Of a stretch of DNA of 43,351 bases, positions 16,946 through 26,168 are shown one piece after another. The position numbers and the translations under genes were made by a program. This DNA is from Deltaproteobacteria bacterium (GTDB taxonomy: Bacteria; Myxococcota_A; Polyangia; Polyangiales; Houyiibacteriaceae), in NCBI GenBank assembly GCA_013151775.1, contig JAADHO010000418.1, positions 1-43,351 of the forward strand, read 5' to 3'. Each line of letters starts with the position of its first letter. Within the stretch, counting starts at the first letter, position 1. A model generated the notes under the pieces. That model was not told where the DNA came from, did not search any database, and was given only the letters and a program-made list of their open reading frames with translations.

Positions 16946-18655
16946 ATGTTCAAGCCTGGAGACCAGATCGATCACTACCAGGTGATCGCCCAGCTGAAGT
17001 CGGGCGGCATGGCGACGCTCTTCCTCGCGCGCCGTCAAGGCGCTGCTGGATTCGCCAAGCACGTGGCCATCAAGCTGATCCACAGCCACCTCGCCACGAA
17101 CGACCGCTTCGTCCAGATGTTCGTAGACGAGGCCATGCTCTCGGCACGGATTCACCACCCGAACGTCGTACACGTGGAGGAACTCGGCGAGACCGAGGGC
17201 ACCTACTACCTGGTGATGGAGTACGTGCACGGCGGTTCTCTGGCGCAGCTGCTGAAGGCGCTGGCCAAGGCGCGTCGCCGGATGCTCCCAGAGCTCGCCG
17301 TCAGTATCGCCGTGGCTGTGGCCGATGGCCTGCATGCCGCCCACGAGACCACGGGCGACGACGGTCGCCTGCTGGGTGTGGTTCACCGCGACGTGACTCC
17401 CGAGAATGTGCTGATCGCCTTCAAGGGCCACGTGAAGCTGATCGACTTCGGCGTCGCCAAGGCTCGTGAGCGCACGAACCAGACGACCGCGGGCACGCTG
17501 AAGGGCAAGTTCGCCTACATGGCGCCCGAGCAGGCCAAGGGCCTCGCCGTGGACCGCCGCACGGATATCTACGCCTTGGGGATCGTGCTCTGGGAGATGC
17601 TGACCATGCGTCGGCTCTTCAAGTCCCAGAACGATCTCGAGCTCCTCGACATGGTCCGCGATCCACACGTGAGGCCGCCGAGTGAGCTCGCGCCGGGGAT
17701 CCCGCCCGCGCTGGACGCCGTCGTGCTCAAGGCCCTCGCACCCAACGCAGACGATCGCTACCCCGACGGTCGCGCGTTTCGCCGGGCCCTCGCGGACGCC
17801 GTTCCACGTGCGCTGGCCATGGACGCTTCGCACCTGAGCGATCTCATGGCCACGGTGATGCACGACGAGATCCAGCGCGAGCGCGCCTCCATTCCGGAGA
17901 GCGTCTCGGGCATCGTCGAACCTCGTGGCGCGAGCTCTGTGGATCAGGAAGAGGTGCTGCGCACGCTCACCATCGACGCCGCGGATCTGGAGAGTCCTGC
18001 GGCCACCGTGTCCTCCCGCGGTGCCGCGGCCGGTCCGCCCCGAGCCGGAGGCGCTCCACCGCCGCCACCACCAGTGGACGGTGAGCCCACGGGCGCCACG
18101 CCTGTGGTGACTCCCAGCGGGCCAGGGCGAAGTCTGGCCATCGCCGTCGTCGCCTTGATCGCGATTCTGGGGGGTGGTTTCTTTGGAGGCCGCGCGCTCT
18201 TCGCTCCGGAGGAGACCTCGAGCGTGTCCAATCCGCCTCCGCGAGTTACCACCTCCGAGACCACGGACGCGGGTCTCGCCGAGCAAGAGCAGCAGCCGGA
18301 GCCCGGCATCGCCACACCGGTTGGATCGAGCGAAGCGGACGCCGGCACCGACGCGGCCCGCGCGGCTCTAGACGTGCCACCTTCTGTCGAGCCACCAGTC
18401 GAGCCGCCTCCTGTCGCGACGCAGATGGTCGCGACGCAGATGGTCGCAACGCAGATGGTCCAGGCCGCACAGAACACATGGCATCGGCGCCCGGTACGCG
18501 AGGGGAACACGATGCGAACAGACATGACGGAGCGTCACCGCCCGACGGCAGAGATGCAGCCCGCGGCCATGATGGAGGAGGCGACGATGGTCTCCACCAC
18601 GACCATGGGTGGTCGCACCGTGGTCACTCCCTTCGTGGACAACCCGGGGTTCTGA
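16946..18655 (+). CDS. Serine/threonine protein kinase with single transmembrane helix
   Basis: This is a 569-residue kinase. Catalytic domain, about residues 10-290: GGMATLF glycine loop, ATP-anchoring Lys in HVAIKLI, HRDVTPENVLI, DFGVAK and YMAPEQ. HRDVTPEN in place of HRDLKPEN is characteristic of many myxobacterial kinases. After an acidic and Pro-rich linker comes one membrane helix (SLAIAVVALIAILGGGFFGG, about residues 393-412). The external tail is low complexity, with a VATQM triple repeat and a Met-rich end. The start is the ATG at 16946, which has GGGAGA just upstream; the track ATG at 16931 is five codons earlier. It converges with the TPR gene at 18693. Confidence 0.92.
   Translation: MFKPGDQIDHYQVIAQLKSGGMATLFLARRQGAAGFAKHVAIKLIHSHLATNDRFVQMFVDEAMLSARIHHPNVVHVEELGETEGTYYLVMEYVHGGSLAQLLKALAKARRRMLPELAVSIAVAVADGLHAAHETTGDDGRLLGVVHRDVTPENVLIAFKGHVKLIDFGVAKARERTNQTTAGTLKGKFAYMAPEQAKGLAVDRRTDIYALGIVLWEMLTMRRLFKSQNDLELLDMVRDPHVRPPSELAPGIPPALDAVVLKALAPNADDRYPDGRAFRRALADAVPRALAMDASHLSDLMATVMHDEIQRERASIPESVSGIVEPRGASSVDQEEVLRTLTIDAADLESPAATVSSRGAAAGPPRAGGAPPPPPPVDGEPTGATPVVTPSGPGRSLAIAVVALIAILGGGFFGGRALFAPEETSSVSNPPPRVTTSETTDAGLAEQEQQPEPGIATPVGSSEADAGTDAARAALDVPPSVEPPVEPPPVATQMVATQMVATQMVQAAQNTWHRRPVREGNTMRTDMTERHRPTAEMQPAAMMEEATMVSTTTMGGRTVVTPFVDNPGF
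18413..18457. repeat. 15-bp tandem repeat encoding VATQM
   Basis: Three tandem 15-base units (GTCGCGACGCAGATG, twice exact, third with one change) in the kinase tail encode VATQMVATQMVATQM. The unit length keeps the frame, so copy number could vary by slippage without breaking the gene. Confidence 0.85.
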
Positions 18656-18692
18656 AGCGCGTGGCGAGTCGCCCGGACTCGTCCCGTCCGAG

Positions 18693-19496
18693 CTAGCGAA
18701 CCTCGAGCACGCCCCAGTTGCCGTCGTTGTAGGGCGACTTGCTACCACCCGAAGCGACCAGCACCGCGACGAGCACGCCCACCAGCACCGCTGCGCCCAC
18801 GCCAGCGCCCACGTAAATCCAGACGTTGCTGTTGTCGGGTGGAGGTCGCTGAAGTCCTAGATCGAGGGTGTCGTCCTCGGTGCTCTGGCGCGCGAGCTCT
18901 TCCGGACTGGGCACGCTGGCCGGTCGCTCGAGCGTCACCTCGAAGCGCCGCAGCTCCCGCTCCGAGAGGCTGAACGTGCCGTGGCCCCATTGGACGCCCT
19001 CTCGCTCGACCACCACTTCGTGGTCTCCGGGGCTCACGGGCAGCTCGTTGTTGAGGACTGCGTGGACCAGAGGCTCTCCATCGAGCTTCACCACGTCGTC
19101 CTCGTTCAGTCCAGGGACGAGCAGGCGCAGGCGCGGGATGCGCGCCTCCACGTCCTCGAGCGCGTCCTGAGCCGCGGGTCGCTGCCGCGCCAGGCTGCCC
19201 GATGTCACCTCACGCAGAAACTGACGGTACGATTCCGCGCCCTCGACCAGGCGACCGCTCTGCACTTGGGAGCCGGCGAGGTTCAGCAAGATGGTGGGGT
19301 TGGGGACGAGATCATAGGCCTGTTGGAAGGCGTCACGGGCTTCCGCCCACTCGTCCGCTTGAGCGTTCCTCACGCCCTGGCCGAAGAGCCGGCGGGCGAG
19401 GGATCGCTGGCTCGCCGAGGCTTCTTGGGCTTGCACGGTCGCTACGCCGGTGACGAGCACGAGGCTGAGCCCGATGATGAGTTTTGCAAGTCGCAT
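18693..19496 (-). CDS. TPR protein with PEGA-like region and C-terminal membrane helix
   Basis: This 267-residue protein has a signal peptide (MRLAKLIIGLSLVLVTGVATVQAQ), then a TPR pair (ARRLFGQGVRNAQADEWAEARDAFQQAYDLVPNPTILLNLAGSQ). A PEGA-like beta segment (VVKLDGEPLVHAVLNNELPVSPGDHEVVVEREG) follows, then a helix near the C-terminus (WIYVGAGVGAAVLVGVLVAVLVASGG). The track start at 20183 is an antisense extension. It shares the TPR signature and the membrane location with the proteins at 5515 and 9374, though not their second helix. It converges on the kinase gene, so any functional link with it is inference. Confidence 0.8.
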   Translation of the reverse strand: MRLAKLIIGLSLVLVTGVATVQAQEASASQRSLARRLFGQGVRNAQADEWAEARDAFQQAYDLVPNPTILLNLAGSQVQSGRLVEGAESYRQFLREVTSGSLARQRPAAQDALEDVEARIPRLRLLVPGLNEDDVVKLDGEPLVHAVLNNELPVSPGDHEVVVEREGVQWGHGTFSLSERELRRFEVTLERPASVPSPEELARQSTEDDTLDLGLQRPPPDNSNVWIYVGAGVGAAVLVGVLVAVLVASGGSKSPYNDGNWGVLEVR

Positions 19497-19694
19497 GCGA
19501 TGTCTCCACGTCCCCACGCCGGCTTTCCATCCGCGGCGCCACACCATAGCACGTTCTTCTTCACCAGAACTCCGAACGGGCCGGATCCGGCCTGCGCCGC
19601 GAGCGCGGGCGATCCTCCGCTGCGCCCGCCCGCCTGAACTCCGTCTGGGCAGAGCTTCGCTCGACGCCGATCTGGACTTGCGGCTGGCTTGCGG

Positions 19695-19716
19695 GGTCTG
19701 CCGGGATCGGCTAGAT
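19695..19716 (+). promoter_or_regulatory. Possible promoter of rpmE
   Basis: In the 270-base gap before rpmE, a TTGCGG is separated by 17 bases from TAGATA (around 19712). This is only a partial match to a sigma-70 promoter and the boundaries are approximate, so the call is weak. The rest of the gap shows no clear structure. Confidence 0.25.
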
Positions 19717-19766
19717 AGTTCGCCCCCTAGCGGAGGGCTCTCATCGTCGGAGCCCGAGGAAGCGTC

Positions 19767-19985
19767 ATGAAAGCCGAAATCCATCCGAACTACGAGCAGG
19801 CCACCATCTCCTGTGCATGTGGAAACGTCATCGAGACCTTCTCCACGCGAGGATCCTACACCGTGGACGTGTGCTCGGAGTGCCATCCCTTCTTCACCGG
19901 CAAGGAGAAGTTGATGGACACGGCGGGTCGCGTCGAGCGTTTCCGCAAGAAGTACGGCATCAAGGCCACGGAGGCCGAAGCCTAG
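19767..19985 (+). CDS. rpmE: 50S ribosomal protein L31
   Basis: This 72-residue protein is the cysteine-containing (C+, zinc-binding) form of L31: [29 protein letters not shown], then [28 protein letters not shown]. The Cys pairs CAC and CxxC are the expected zinc ligands. A GAGGA ribosome binding site precedes the ATG. It starts the run rpmE, DUF1385, prfA, a known order in Deltaproteobacteria-type genomes. Confidence 0.96.
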   Translation: MKAEIHPNYEQATISCACGNVIETFSTRGSYTVDVCSECHPFFTGKEKLMDTAGRVERFRKKYGIKATEAEA

Positions 19986-20001
19986 TCGGCTGGAGCGCGC
20001 C

Positions 20002-21054
20002 GTGTCCTCGACCCGCGCAGATTCGCCAGCCAAGGCTGGCACCCGAAAACCATACATCGGCGGGCAGGCCGTGCTCGAGGGCGTGATGATGCGCGCGCCG
20101 GGCGGGCTCAGCGTCGCCGTGCGTCGGCCCGATGGCACGATCGCCGTGCGTGAAGGCCCCCACGCGGGCATGGCGGGGCGCATGCCACTGTTTCGTCTGG
20201 TCGGTTTTCGCGGCGTGGCGTCCTTGGTCGAGTCGCTGAAGCTTGGCTTTGGCGCCTTGAAGTTCAGCGCCGATCAGCAGATGACGGAGGAAGAGCGGGC
20301 GCAGGACGCGGGCACGGGTGCGGGCTCCATGTGGCTCTCGACGCTCTTCGCCCTCGCGCTCTTCATCGCGCTTCCCCAAGGCCTCGCGGGTGGACTCGGC
20401 AAGCTCTTCGGCACCCACTGGGAGCTGACCGACCCGCGCTTTCATCTGGTGATCGGTGGCTTCAAGTTGCTGATCTTCATGGGCTACTTGCTCGCCATCC
20501 GGCGTGTCCCAGAGATCCGGCGCGTATTTCAGTATCATGGCGCAGAGCACAAGACGATCCACGCCTACGAGGCGGAGCTGCCGCTGACGGTGGAGAACGT
20601 GCGCATCCAGTCCACTCTCCACCCGCGCTGCGGCACGACCTTCTTGGTGATGGTGGTCGTGGTCTCGATCCTCGTTGGAGCCATCGCCGCGCCTCTGCTC
20701 TTGCCCAACGCCGAGGGCCTCACGGGTCACCTCTCGATCTTGGCCTTGCGAATCGCGCTGCTGCCGCTGATCGCCGCCATCTCCTTCGAGCTGCAGCGTC
20801 TGAGTGCGCGCTTCTTCACGCGAGGGCCATTGAGGATCTTCCTGTGGCCAGGCTTCCTGTTCCAGAAGATCACCACCGCTGAGCCCGACGCCGCGCAGAT
20901 GGAGATCGCCATCGCCGCATTGAAGGCCGCGGAGTGGCGCGAGGAGCAGGCCACGGGCGTGCCTTCAGACGATGACGCTCTAATCTTTCCATCATTCGAC
21001 GGCTTCGTGGACGCGCTCCCGCAGCTCCGCGGCGCCGTCCCCGAAGCTTCATGA
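20002..21054 (+). CDS. DUF1385 family membrane protein
   Basis: This 350-residue protein begins at a GTG. Family signatures are YIGGQAVLEGVMMRAPGGLSVAVRR near the N-terminus, VESLKLGFGALKFSADQQ, and the middle HGAEHKTIHAYEAELPLTVENVR. Four hydrophobic segments follow (LFALALFIALPQGLAGGLG, LVIGGFKLLIFMGYLLAI, FLVMVVVVSILVGAIAAPLLL, LALRIALLPLIAAISFEL). The biochemical role of DUF1385 is not established. The gene lies 16 bases after rpmE and its stop overlaps the prfA ATG (ATGA), so all three are probably one operon. Confidence 0.93.
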   Translation: MSSTRADSPAKAGTRKPYIGGQAVLEGVMMRAPGGLSVAVRRPDGTIAVREGPHAGMAGRMPLFRLVGFRGVASLVESLKLGFGALKFSADQQMTEEERAQDAGTGAGSMWLSTLFALALFIALPQGLAGGLGKLFGTHWELTDPRFHLVIGGFKLLIFMGYLLAIRRVPEIRRVFQYHGAEHKTIHAYEAELPLTVENVRIQSTLHPRCGTTFLVMVVVVSILVGAIAAPLLLPNAEGLTGHLSILALRIALLPLIAAISFELQRLSARFFTRGPLRIFLWPGFLFQKITTAEPDAAQMEIAIAALKAAEWREEQATGVPSDDDALIFPSFDGFVDALPQLRGAVPEAS

Positions 21055-22142
21055 TACCGTGCGACAAGCTCGATCGCTTGGCCGCGAGGTATCGCGAGAT
21101 CGAGGAGCTCCTGTGTCGTCCCGAGGTAGCCACGGACGCCAAGCGTCTCCAGAAGCTCTCCCGTGAGCGCGCAGACCTGACGGAGCTAGTCGCCTCCTAC
21201 GCTCGCTATTGCGATCTCCAGTCCCAGCTCGCGGGCAACAAGGAGCTGCTCACGGATCCCGAGCTGCGTGAGCTCGCCCAGGCGGAGATCCCTGAACTCG
21301 AAGGGGAGATCGCGAGCCTCGACGAGAAGATCGCGCTCCTGCTCCTGCCGAAGGATCCGAACGACGAGCGCAACACGATCTTGGAGATTCGGAGCGGCAC
21401 GGGTGGCGAGGAGGCGGCGCTCTTCGCCAAGGATCTCTTCCGCATGTACACGCGCTACGCAGAGCAACGGGGATGGAAGCTCGAGGTCACCTCCATGAGC
21501 GAGGCGGCAGCGGGCGGGATTAAAGAAGTCCTCGCCATGGTGTCGGGCGATCGCGTGTATTCGGAGCTGCGCTTCGAGGGCGGCGTACATCGCGTGCAGC
21601 GCGTGCCCGCGACCGAGTCTCAGGGACGTGTGCACACGTCAGCGGCGACCGTGGCGGTGCTGCCCGAGGCGGACGAGGTAGACGTGCAGATCGACCCCAA
21701 GGACCTCGAGATCACCAAGACGGGCGCTGGCGGACCTGGAGGTCAGGGCGTCAACACGACGAACTCCGCCATCAACCTGAAACACGTGCCTACGGGTATC
21801 TGCGTGCGCTCGGAAGAGCAGCGTTCACAGCACCAGAACTTGGCTCGTGCGATGCAGATCCTGCGCGCCAAACTGCTCGAGACGGCTCAGCGGGAGCAGA
21901 CGGCGGCCATCGGCGCCGAGCGCCGCAGCATGGTGCGCTCCGGAGATCGCTCCGAGAAGATCCGCACCTACAACTACCCCCAGAACCGTGTGACGGACCA
22001 TCGCATCGGGCTGACGTTGCACAGCCTCGACCGCATCGTGGCGGGCGACCTCTCTGAGCTACTCACGGCGCTGCGTTCGCATCATCAAGCGGAGCTGCTC
22101 GAGTTTCAAAGCGACAGCGGAGTGGGGCGCGGCATCGGCTGA
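21051..22142 (+). CDS. prfA: Peptide chain release factor 1
   Basis: RF1 reads UAA and UAG stop codons and hydrolyses the peptidyl-tRNA ester. The 363-residue protein has the tripeptide region RVPATESQGRVHTSAATVAVLP (PAT, the RF1 type, not the SPF of RF2). The GGQ catalytic loop is at about residues 230-232 (GPGGQGVNTTNSAINLKHVPTGICV). The residue after GGQ is glycine, where E. coli RF1 has histidine. The start ATG overlaps the DUF1385 stop. The usual prmC gene does not follow; the next gene is on the opposite strand. Confidence 0.96.
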   Translation: MIPCDKLDRLAARYREIEELLCRPEVATDAKRLQKLSRERADLTELVASYARYCDLQSQLAGNKELLTDPELRELAQAEIPELEGEIASLDEKIALLLLPKDPNDERNTILEIRSGTGGEEAALFAKDLFRMYTRYAEQRGWKLEVTSMSEAAAGGIKEVLAMVSGDRVYSELRFEGGVHRVQRVPATESQGRVHTSAATVAVLPEADEVDVQIDPKDLEITKTGAGGPGGQGVNTTNSAINLKHVPTGICVRSEEQRSQHQNLARAMQILRAKLLETAQREQTAAIGAERRSMVRSGDRSEKIRTYNYPQNRVTDHRIGLTLHSLDRIVAGDLSELLTALRSHHQAELLEFQSDSGVGRGIG

Positions 22143-22165
22143 GGCGCTGGCCTGGCTGTTGCCTC

Positions 22166-23707
22166 TCAGCCGGCGGTGTCGACGAACACGCTGGGGAAGC
22201 GCGCGGCGAAGGCGATGGCGTGCTGTAGCTCGCGCAGGTCGACGCACTCGCCGATCTTGTGCGTGTTCTGTTCGATGCCGGGTCCGAGGCCGAACATGGC
22301 GGGGTGCTTCACTGCGCCGGAGACGACCCAGCTCTTCTTTTCGGAGACCGCGATGGACTCGTCCTCGACGGGGATCGGGAAGCCCACTCCGTCAGTGGAG
22401 AAAATCCAGCGGTCGACGCGCGGCTCCTTGCGCAAAGCGCCCGCCTCTTCGCTCGAGTCGCTGACGTGAGGAGTGATGACGCCGCGGTAGGCGGTCTGCG
22501 CGGCCTGGATCGCCGGGTGGTCCTCAGGGGTGACCCAGCCCATGTAGACCTGCGGATTGTTCAGGCGGTAGCCCCGCCAGCTCGGCTCCTCGTAGGTGGG
22601 GATCTTCACGTCTACGCTGAGGCCCGCGTCGCGCGCCGTCTTCACGGCGTCGAGGGCCTCGACGTCAGCCACGGCCTGGTCGGGCATCTCGCCCACGGTC
22701 AGGCGACGGTCGAAGCGGAAGACAAAGCTCTCCGGCACGGCGCAGTCGCTCGGGGTGTGCAGCTCGGACCAAGAGGCCGTGCGCGTGCCATGACCGAGGA
22801 ACTCGTCGTCGAGGAAGCCGACGCGGTCGTCATACTTCTGAGCCGCCTCGGCCAGGATGGCGCCGCCGAACTCGAGCGGATTCTTGCCCTCCCAAGGCAT
22901 GGAGCCGTGGCACGATCGGCCGGTCACCGTGACCTCGATCTGCATGCGCCCGCGCTGTCCGCGGTAGATACCGAGGGCGCCCTTGCTCGCGTCGCCCGTG
23001 CCTTCCGTCAGCACGACCACGTCCGGGATGCGCTCGGCGCCCGCGCCGGGAAGCTCCTTGCGGATCAAGAACATCGGGCCCGCGCCGTCGTTGTCCTCTT
23101 CGCAGACGGTGGCGTAGCAGCGCACGATCACGCCACGCAGCGCACCCTCGGACTGAAGCTCGAGCATGATCTTCGTGGCCACCACCTCGGTGATCACGCC
23201 GCCGAGCTGATCGGCGGATCCGCGACCGAAGAGCAGGTGCTCCCACTCGTCGTCCGCGGGCAGATGGCCCAGCTCTTGGCGCAAGAAGCTGCGGTCGATC
23301 TTCGAGCCGTCGACCAGACCATCGTAGGAGTCGAGTCCGCCCGTGCGCTCGATCCAGGCGGGGCGCAGCGCCTTCACCGTGTCCGAGTGTCCGTCGAAGT
23401 AGACGACGCGCTTGTCCTCCCGGGCGATGCCGTCGTCGGGATCTTCCACGCTCCAGACCAGGTTGCCGAAGTCATCGAAACCCACGTCGTCCGCGTGGCG
23501 CACGGCGCCGATCTCGACGATGCGCTTCTTCAGATACTCGAGGCGGGGCTGCTCGTGGTTGCTCAGCCCGCAGTCCGGGTCGCCACCATCGTCCACGGGG
23601 CGGTCGACGTAGTCGGCGGGAATGCGCACGACCTCGGCGAGCAGCTCGGCGGCGAGGGGACGGTACTTGGCGGCGAGCTCGGCGGTCTTTTGATCAAGGT
23701 TCGACAT
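22166..23707 (-). CDS. ygeY: M20-family hydrolase, YgeY-like
   Basis: This is a 513-residue zinc-dependent M20 amidohydrolase. Motifs: VVYFDGHSDTV (metal His/Asp), LFGRGSADQLGGVI, the bridging acid region TVCEEDNDGAGPMF, and ITPHVSDSSEE, with HKIGECVDLRELQHA near the C-terminus. The pairing with ygeW, carbamate kinase and ygfK genes in the same direction is the E. coli-type purine/urate cluster, where YgeY is a member; that context decides the name. The exact substrate is not shown by sequence. The family is often annotated selenium-metabolism hydrolase. It ends 23 bases from the convergent prfA stop. Confidence 0.82.
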   Translation of the reverse strand: MSNLDQKTAELAAKYRPLAAELLAEVVRIPADYVDRPVDDGGDPDCGLSNHEQPRLEYLKKRIVEIGAVRHADDVGFDDFGNLVWSVEDPDDGIAREDKRVVYFDGHSDTVKALRPAWIERTGGLDSYDGLVDGSKIDRSFLRQELGHLPADDEWEHLLFGRGSADQLGGVITEVVATKIMLELQSEGALRGVIVRCYATVCEEDNDGAGPMFLIRKELPGAGAERIPDVVVLTEGTGDASKGALGIYRGQRGRMQIEVTVTGRSCHGSMPWEGKNPLEFGGAILAEAAQKYDDRVGFLDDEFLGHGTRTASWSELHTPSDCAVPESFVFRFDRRLTVGEMPDQAVADVEALDAVKTARDAGLSVDVKIPTYEEPSWRGYRLNNPQVYMGWVTPEDHPAIQAAQTAYRGVITPHVSDSSEEAGALRKEPRVDRWIFSTDGVGFPIPVEDESIAVSEKKSWVVSGAVKHPAMFGLGPGIEQNTHKIGECVDLRELQHAIAFAARFPSVFVDTAG

Positions 23708-23755
23708 GGGATCTTCTTCGGTCTTGGATTTGGGAAAATGAGGAGGTGGGGCGGC

Positions 23756-24886
23756 TCAGCCGAGCTTCGCTTCGAGGTTCTCGACCTTGGCCACTGCGAG
23801 CAGCGCCATGATCACGTAGACCTTCCAGTTGGCCTCGCGGGCGAGATTGACGCGATGCTTCTCCATCACGCCTTCGGTCACCTCAGCGCCGATGTCGGCG
23901 GGCAGGCAGTGCATGTAGAGGGCGTCGCCTGCGTCGGTCAGCGCCATGCGCCGCTCGTCACAGATCCAGTCCGTGAAGTCGGCGTTACGCGTCAGGGCGC
24001 GCTGCTCGATGTCGCCCATGCGCGCCTTGTCCGCCGCGCGGTTGGCGTCCACGCGCTCGAGCATCAGGTCGTAAGGACCCCAACTCTTGGGGTAGACGAC
24101 GTGGGCGCCCTCGAAGGCCTGGTCCATCTCGTTCGTCTGCGTGAAGCTGCCGCCCGACTCCTTGGCCTGACGCTCGGCCGCCTCCACGCACGAGGGCATG
24201 AGCTCATACCCCTTGGGGTGAGCGAGCGTCACGTTCGCGCCGAAGCGCGTGAGCAGCGTGATCAGGCCCTGTGGCACGCTCAGCGGCTTGGCGTAGCTCG
24301 GCGAGTAGGCCCAACTCACGCCAATTTTCTTGCCGCGGATCGCGTCCGGAGAGGCGTCCTCAAAGTGTTCACGCAACCAGCTCATGTCGGCGAGGGTCTG
24401 CGTCGGGTGGTCGATGTCGCATTGGAGGTTGACGAGCGGCACCTTGCGGGCGTTGTCGGTGGCGGCGAGGTAGTCGCTGATGCCCTTCTCGACGTCGCGC
24501 ATGAAGGTGTTGCCTTCGCCCAAGATCAGGTCGTGGCGGATGCCCATGGCGTGGGCGTTCATGCCGAGCATGGCGCCGGTTTCGACAGCCGTCTCGCCGT
24601 GGGCGACCTGCGTGGAGGAGCCGTCGACGATCACGGGGTTCATACCGAGGCGCGTCACGGCGCCGGCCCACGCGCTCTTGGTGCGGGTGGAGTTATCGAA
24701 GAAGACGGCGTAGCCGAGCTCGTTGGGGATCAAGGCGTTCGACTCGCCCGCACGGTCACGGGCGGCGAAGCGGGCGGCGACGTTCAAGAGAGTCTCGAGC
24801 TCGTCTGTGGACCAGTCCGTGGTGAGCATCAGGCTCTTGCCGAAGAGCCCCTTCAGGGTCTCCGCGTCGAGGGTGGGCGTTGTCAT
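23756..24886 (-). CDS. ygeW: Knotted carbamoyltransferase YgeW
   Basis: This is a 376-residue carbamoyltransferase of the aspartate/ornithine family, with the YgeW signatures FFDNSTRTKSAW (carbamoyl-phosphate binding, STRT), LVNLQCDIDHPTQTLADMSWLREHF, VSWAYSPSYAKPLSVPQG and LYMHCLPADIG. The substrate that YgeW carbamoylates is not firmly known. Start chosen at 24886 (MTTPTLDAETL), preceded by GGAGTCC; the track's upstream start (TTG) adds four residues. It is 48 bases upstream of ygeY in the same direction, and the carbamate kinase gene is just upstream, so carbamoyl phosphate made here could be used for ATP. Confidence 0.9.
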   Translation of the reverse strand: MTTPTLDAETLKGLFGKSLMLTTDWSTDELETLLNVAARFAARDRAGESNALIPNELGYAVFFDNSTRTKSAWAGAVTRLGMNPVIVDGSSTQVAHGETAVETGAMLGMNAHAMGIRHDLILGEGNTFMRDVEKGISDYLAATDNARKVPLVNLQCDIDHPTQTLADMSWLREHFEDASPDAIRGKKIGVSWAYSPSYAKPLSVPQGLITLLTRFGANVTLAHPKGYELMPSCVEAAERQAKESGGSFTQTNEMDQAFEGAHVVYPKSWGPYDLMLERVDANRAADKARMGDIEQRALTRNADFTDWICDERRMALTDAGDALYMHCLPADIGAEVTEGVMEKHRVNLAREANWKVYVIMALLAVAKVENLEAKLG

Positions 24887-24984
24887 ATGGGACTCCAATT
24901 CAGCGAGGCCTCCCGTCGATGGGAGCCTCAGGTTGGGCGAGGCCAGATGCGGCGCTCGCGAAAAGCTGGGAGTGCGCGAGGACG

Positions 24985-25950
24985 TCAGTCATGCCGAATC
25001 GTCGTCCCGGCGCGGTGCTCGTAGCCGGCGCAGAGGTCCTCCGGCCGGCAGATGGTGACCTCTTGGCCGCCGCGCTCGAGGAAGGTGAGGGCGGCCTCGA
25101 CCTTCGGGCCCATGCTGCCCGGAGGAAACTCGCCCGCGTCGGCGAGGGCGCGCAGCTCGGAGACGCGGATCTCCTCGATGGCCTCGGGCTCACCGCTGCG
25201 GAAGCCGCGGAAGATGCGCTCGACGCCGGTGGTGATGATCATGCGCTTCAGACCCAAGAGGTTCGCGAGCAGCGCGCTCGTGCGATCCTTGTCGATTACG
25301 CCTTCGATGCCGCGGATGGTGCCGCCCTCTACGCGCACCACGGGGATGCCGCCGCCGCCGCAGGCGATCACCGTCACGCCCTGATCCGCGAGGCGCCGGA
25401 TGGTGGCGAGCTGCACGATCTCGAGGGGAAAAGGCGAAGGCACGACGCGCCGATAGCCGCGACCGGAGTCCTCGACCATGGCCCAGCCGCGCTCGCGCGT
25501 GAGCGCCTCCGACTCGTCCTTGGTGTAGAATTGGCCCACGGGCTTGCGCGGGTTCTGCATCTCCGGATCGTTCGGATCGACGCGCACCTCGGTCACGAGC
25601 GTCGCCACCTCGGCCTCCACCGTGGAGCCAGCCTCTGTAGCCAAGCGCCGCAGGTGCTCGCGCAGATCGCGCTGGATCATGTAGCCCAAGGCGCCCTGCG
25701 AATCGGCGACCAAGGAGTCGAGGGGCACCTGATGCACCTCTTCGCGCGCGAGGTGCTGCCTCAGCTGCATGAAGCCCACCTGCGGCCCATTGCCATGGGT
25801 GATCACCATGTGGAGCCCGCGCGCCATCAGCTCCGCCACGGGCGCCACGGCTCGCGAGGTGATGGCGAATTGATTCTCCACCGTGGGCGGCAGAGAGCGG
25901 TCGATCAGTGAGTTGCCCCCCATGGCGAGCAAGAAGGCGTCTGTCGTCAT
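24985..25950 (-). CDS. arcC: Carbamate kinase
   Basis: This is a 321-residue amino acid kinase-fold enzyme that makes ATP and carbamate (then NH3 and CO2) from carbamoyl phosphate and ADP, reversibly. Motifs: LLAMGGNSLID at the N-terminus, VITHGNGPQVGF, VIACGGGGIPVV, VIDKDRTSALLANLLG and FPPGSMGPKVEAAL. In E. coli the paralogue YqeA sits in the same cluster as ygeW, so the gene could equally be called yqeA. There is a gap of about 98 bases to ygeW and the genes run in the same direction. The 218 bases between its start and the protease gene contain no recognisable gene. Confidence 0.93.
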   Translation of the reverse strand: MTTDAFLLAMGGNSLIDRSLPPTVENQFAITSRAVAPVAELMARGLHMVITHGNGPQVGFMQLRQHLAREEVHQVPLDSLVADSQGALGYMIQRDLREHLRRLATEAGSTVEAEVATLVTEVRVDPNDPEMQNPRKPVGQFYTKDESEALTRERGWAMVEDSGRGYRRVVPSPFPLEIVQLATIRRLADQGVTVIACGGGGIPVVRVEGGTIRGIEGVIDKDRTSALLANLLGLKRMIITTGVERIFRGFRSGEPEAIEEIRVSELRALADAGEFPPGSMGPKVEAALTFLERGGQEVTICRPEDLCAGYEHRAGTTIRHD

Positions 25951-26168
25951 GCGGAGGTCGGCCTTTGGTTCGCGAGGAGATTCATGGTGTCAGCCCCGAG
26001 GGGAGCCGAGCGGTGTACTCCTAGTTGTGAGGGTTGGCAAAGGGGCGAAGAGCCGAAGGGCTCTGCCTCCACGCCGGGGCTCGAGGAAGAGATATCTCTG
26101 GGCGCGCTGAGTACACGTCGGGGAAGCGTCGGCGCTCACATCGTGAGCTGTGCCGATCTCGAATGGCA

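Noticed and set aside
16217-18286. 689-residue minus-strand ORF
   Set aside because: It runs antisense across the kinase and RCC1-like genes, both of which have clear motifs on the plus strand.
21051-22142. Release factor 2 instead of 1
   Set aside because: The stop-recognition tripeptide region has PAT, the RF1 type, and there is no SPF or programmed frameshift.
22259-25024. 921-residue ORF on the plus strand
   Set aside because: It is antisense to the ygeY and ygeW genes, has no motif, and arises from the high G+C codon pattern of those genes.
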